The notes under the pieces are model-generated. The model saw only the letters and a list, made by a program, of their open reading frames with translations, had not been told where the DNA came from and did not search any database. This document shows, in pieces, positions 25,850 through 26,484 of a DNA stretch of 26,484 bases. The stretch is from the NCBI GenBank assembly GCA_023091735.1, contig JALKBU010000736.1, positions 1 through 26,484 of the forward strand, in the 5' to 3' direction. Every line of letters begins with the position of its first letter. Within the stretch, counting starts at the first letter, position 1. A program made the position numbers and the translations under genes. Origin of the DNA: Trichomonas tenax (lineage: Eukaryota > Parabasalia > Trichomonadida > Trichomonadidae).

Positions 25850-26484
25850 TTAGATAACGGCTTCATCTTCATCGATAGTGGTTTGTGAATAAATTTGTTT
25901 GTATTCATCTTTTAAGATGTAACACCAAACTCTCCTCGAATCTATTGTCAAACGTTGGCGATTACATTTATCTTTAATTTGAAGTTGGAAGCTCTTGTCT
26001 CTCATTTCTCTTGGCTTTGAAATTAAAGCGTCTGAACAAGGAATTCCTTTTATTTAATTATCATAATGTTCGCAAATCCAAAGATCCAAAGGCGTTCTTG
26101 ATGCCTCGATTAAATCTTGTTTTGCTTCAGTCATTGGAATATTGCGAGGATTGAGTTCGCCGAGTTCTTGCTTCATGAAGTATGTAATGAGGTTTTCATA
26201 AAATTCATTCGTAAACGATGAGAACATTTGTGTCCAAAATGCATGATTGCCTTTATACTTGCCATTGCACGAAAGGACAACGTAACGTCTGTCGCCGTTT
26301 TCAACTTTTACAGGATAAGAGTTGTTCGATACGAATATTAAGTTTGCAACGTTTTCGGCTGTACGTCTCGGTTGATACTTTTCATTAATGCGAATTGTTT
26401 TATCAGTAATTATTGATTTCAAAGAGTCGAAGTTAGCCAATCGTTCTTCACCGATATTTTTTAATTCGTTCAAAACGATAAACA
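25850..26484 (-). pseudogene. D5-type SF3 helicase (primase-helicase) C-terminal part, in-frame stop
   Basis: The frame runs in from beyond the right edge. Near the edge FIVLNELKNIG corresponds to Walker B, followed by FDSLKSIITDKTIRINEKYQ, then ANLIFVSNN (sensor-1 Asn) and GDRRYVVL (arginine finger). These are the hallmarks of superfamily-3 helicases of the D5/DUF5906 type that replicate large DNA viruses, plasmids and some mobile elements. The usual Walker A lies outside the window. The frame has TAA at 26054-26056 after ICEHYDN and then stays open in the same frame for 67 codons (to TAA at 25850-25852). That continuation has family-like composition (IPCSDALISKPREMRDKSFQ, RRVWCYILKDEY), so it is the true C-terminus. 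A single change of a Tyr codon could explain the stop. The first codon in the window is not a start. The protein is either recently broken or truncated by about 67 residues. Confidence 0.8.

Overview
The window is nuclear DNA of a parabasalid (trichomonad) protist; AT content and protein style would fit Trichomonas or Tritrichomonas, but I cannot assign a genus. Supporting signs are intronless genes in very AT-rich spacers, a two-repeat Myb protein, TCA(+1)-type initiator sequences 13 bases upstream of the ATG of the Myb and histone H3 genes, stop codons followed by A (TAAA), and histones with trichomonad-like substitutions.

Layout. (1) 1-2840: a hAT-like transposase remnant ending next to a perfect hairpin, a small unidentified gene, a 30-bp minisatellite and empty AT-rich DNA. 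(2) 2841-3317: Myb gene. (3) 3318-9274: almost gene-free and rich in repeats, with one copy of a terminal-inverted-repeat (TIR) element (5851-6882), GC-rich hairpins, a 19-T run, a 69-bp inverted repeat and a 21-22-bp minisatellite. (4) 9275-15981: three genes on the plus strand: a tetraspan membrane protein, a roadblock/LC7 dynein light chain, and a giant neurobeachin-like protein without a BEACH domain. (5) 16401-20831: histone H4 (minus) and histone H3 (plus), divergent and 3.7 kb apart, with a second, inverted copy of the TIR element (18162-18836) between them. (6) 20961-22730: a 45-codon ORF and a 494-residue coiled-coil protein, both minus. (7) 22928-24330: three abutting broken fragments: a Tc1/mariner transposase tail, a surface-protein piece and a coiled-coil piece. 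(8) 24340-26484: a compositionally different block with an 80-codon gene, GACC-G-GGTC palindromes, a 230-bp inverted-repeat unit, and at the right edge a D5-type superfamily-3 helicase interrupted by one in-frame stop.

The cellular genes are unrelated housekeeping or structural genes and form no operon. The coherent non-housekeeping unit is region 8. A viral/plasmid-type replicative helicase, a separate small protein resembling that helicase's C-terminal tail, and clustered palindromes and direct repeats together look like the terminal or origin-proximal part of a self-replicating mobile element that continues past the right edge. This reading is inference. The two TIR copies, one with a clear 8-9-bp target duplication, are the best supported mobile elements. 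Each carries a block resembling an internal RNA polymerase III promoter.
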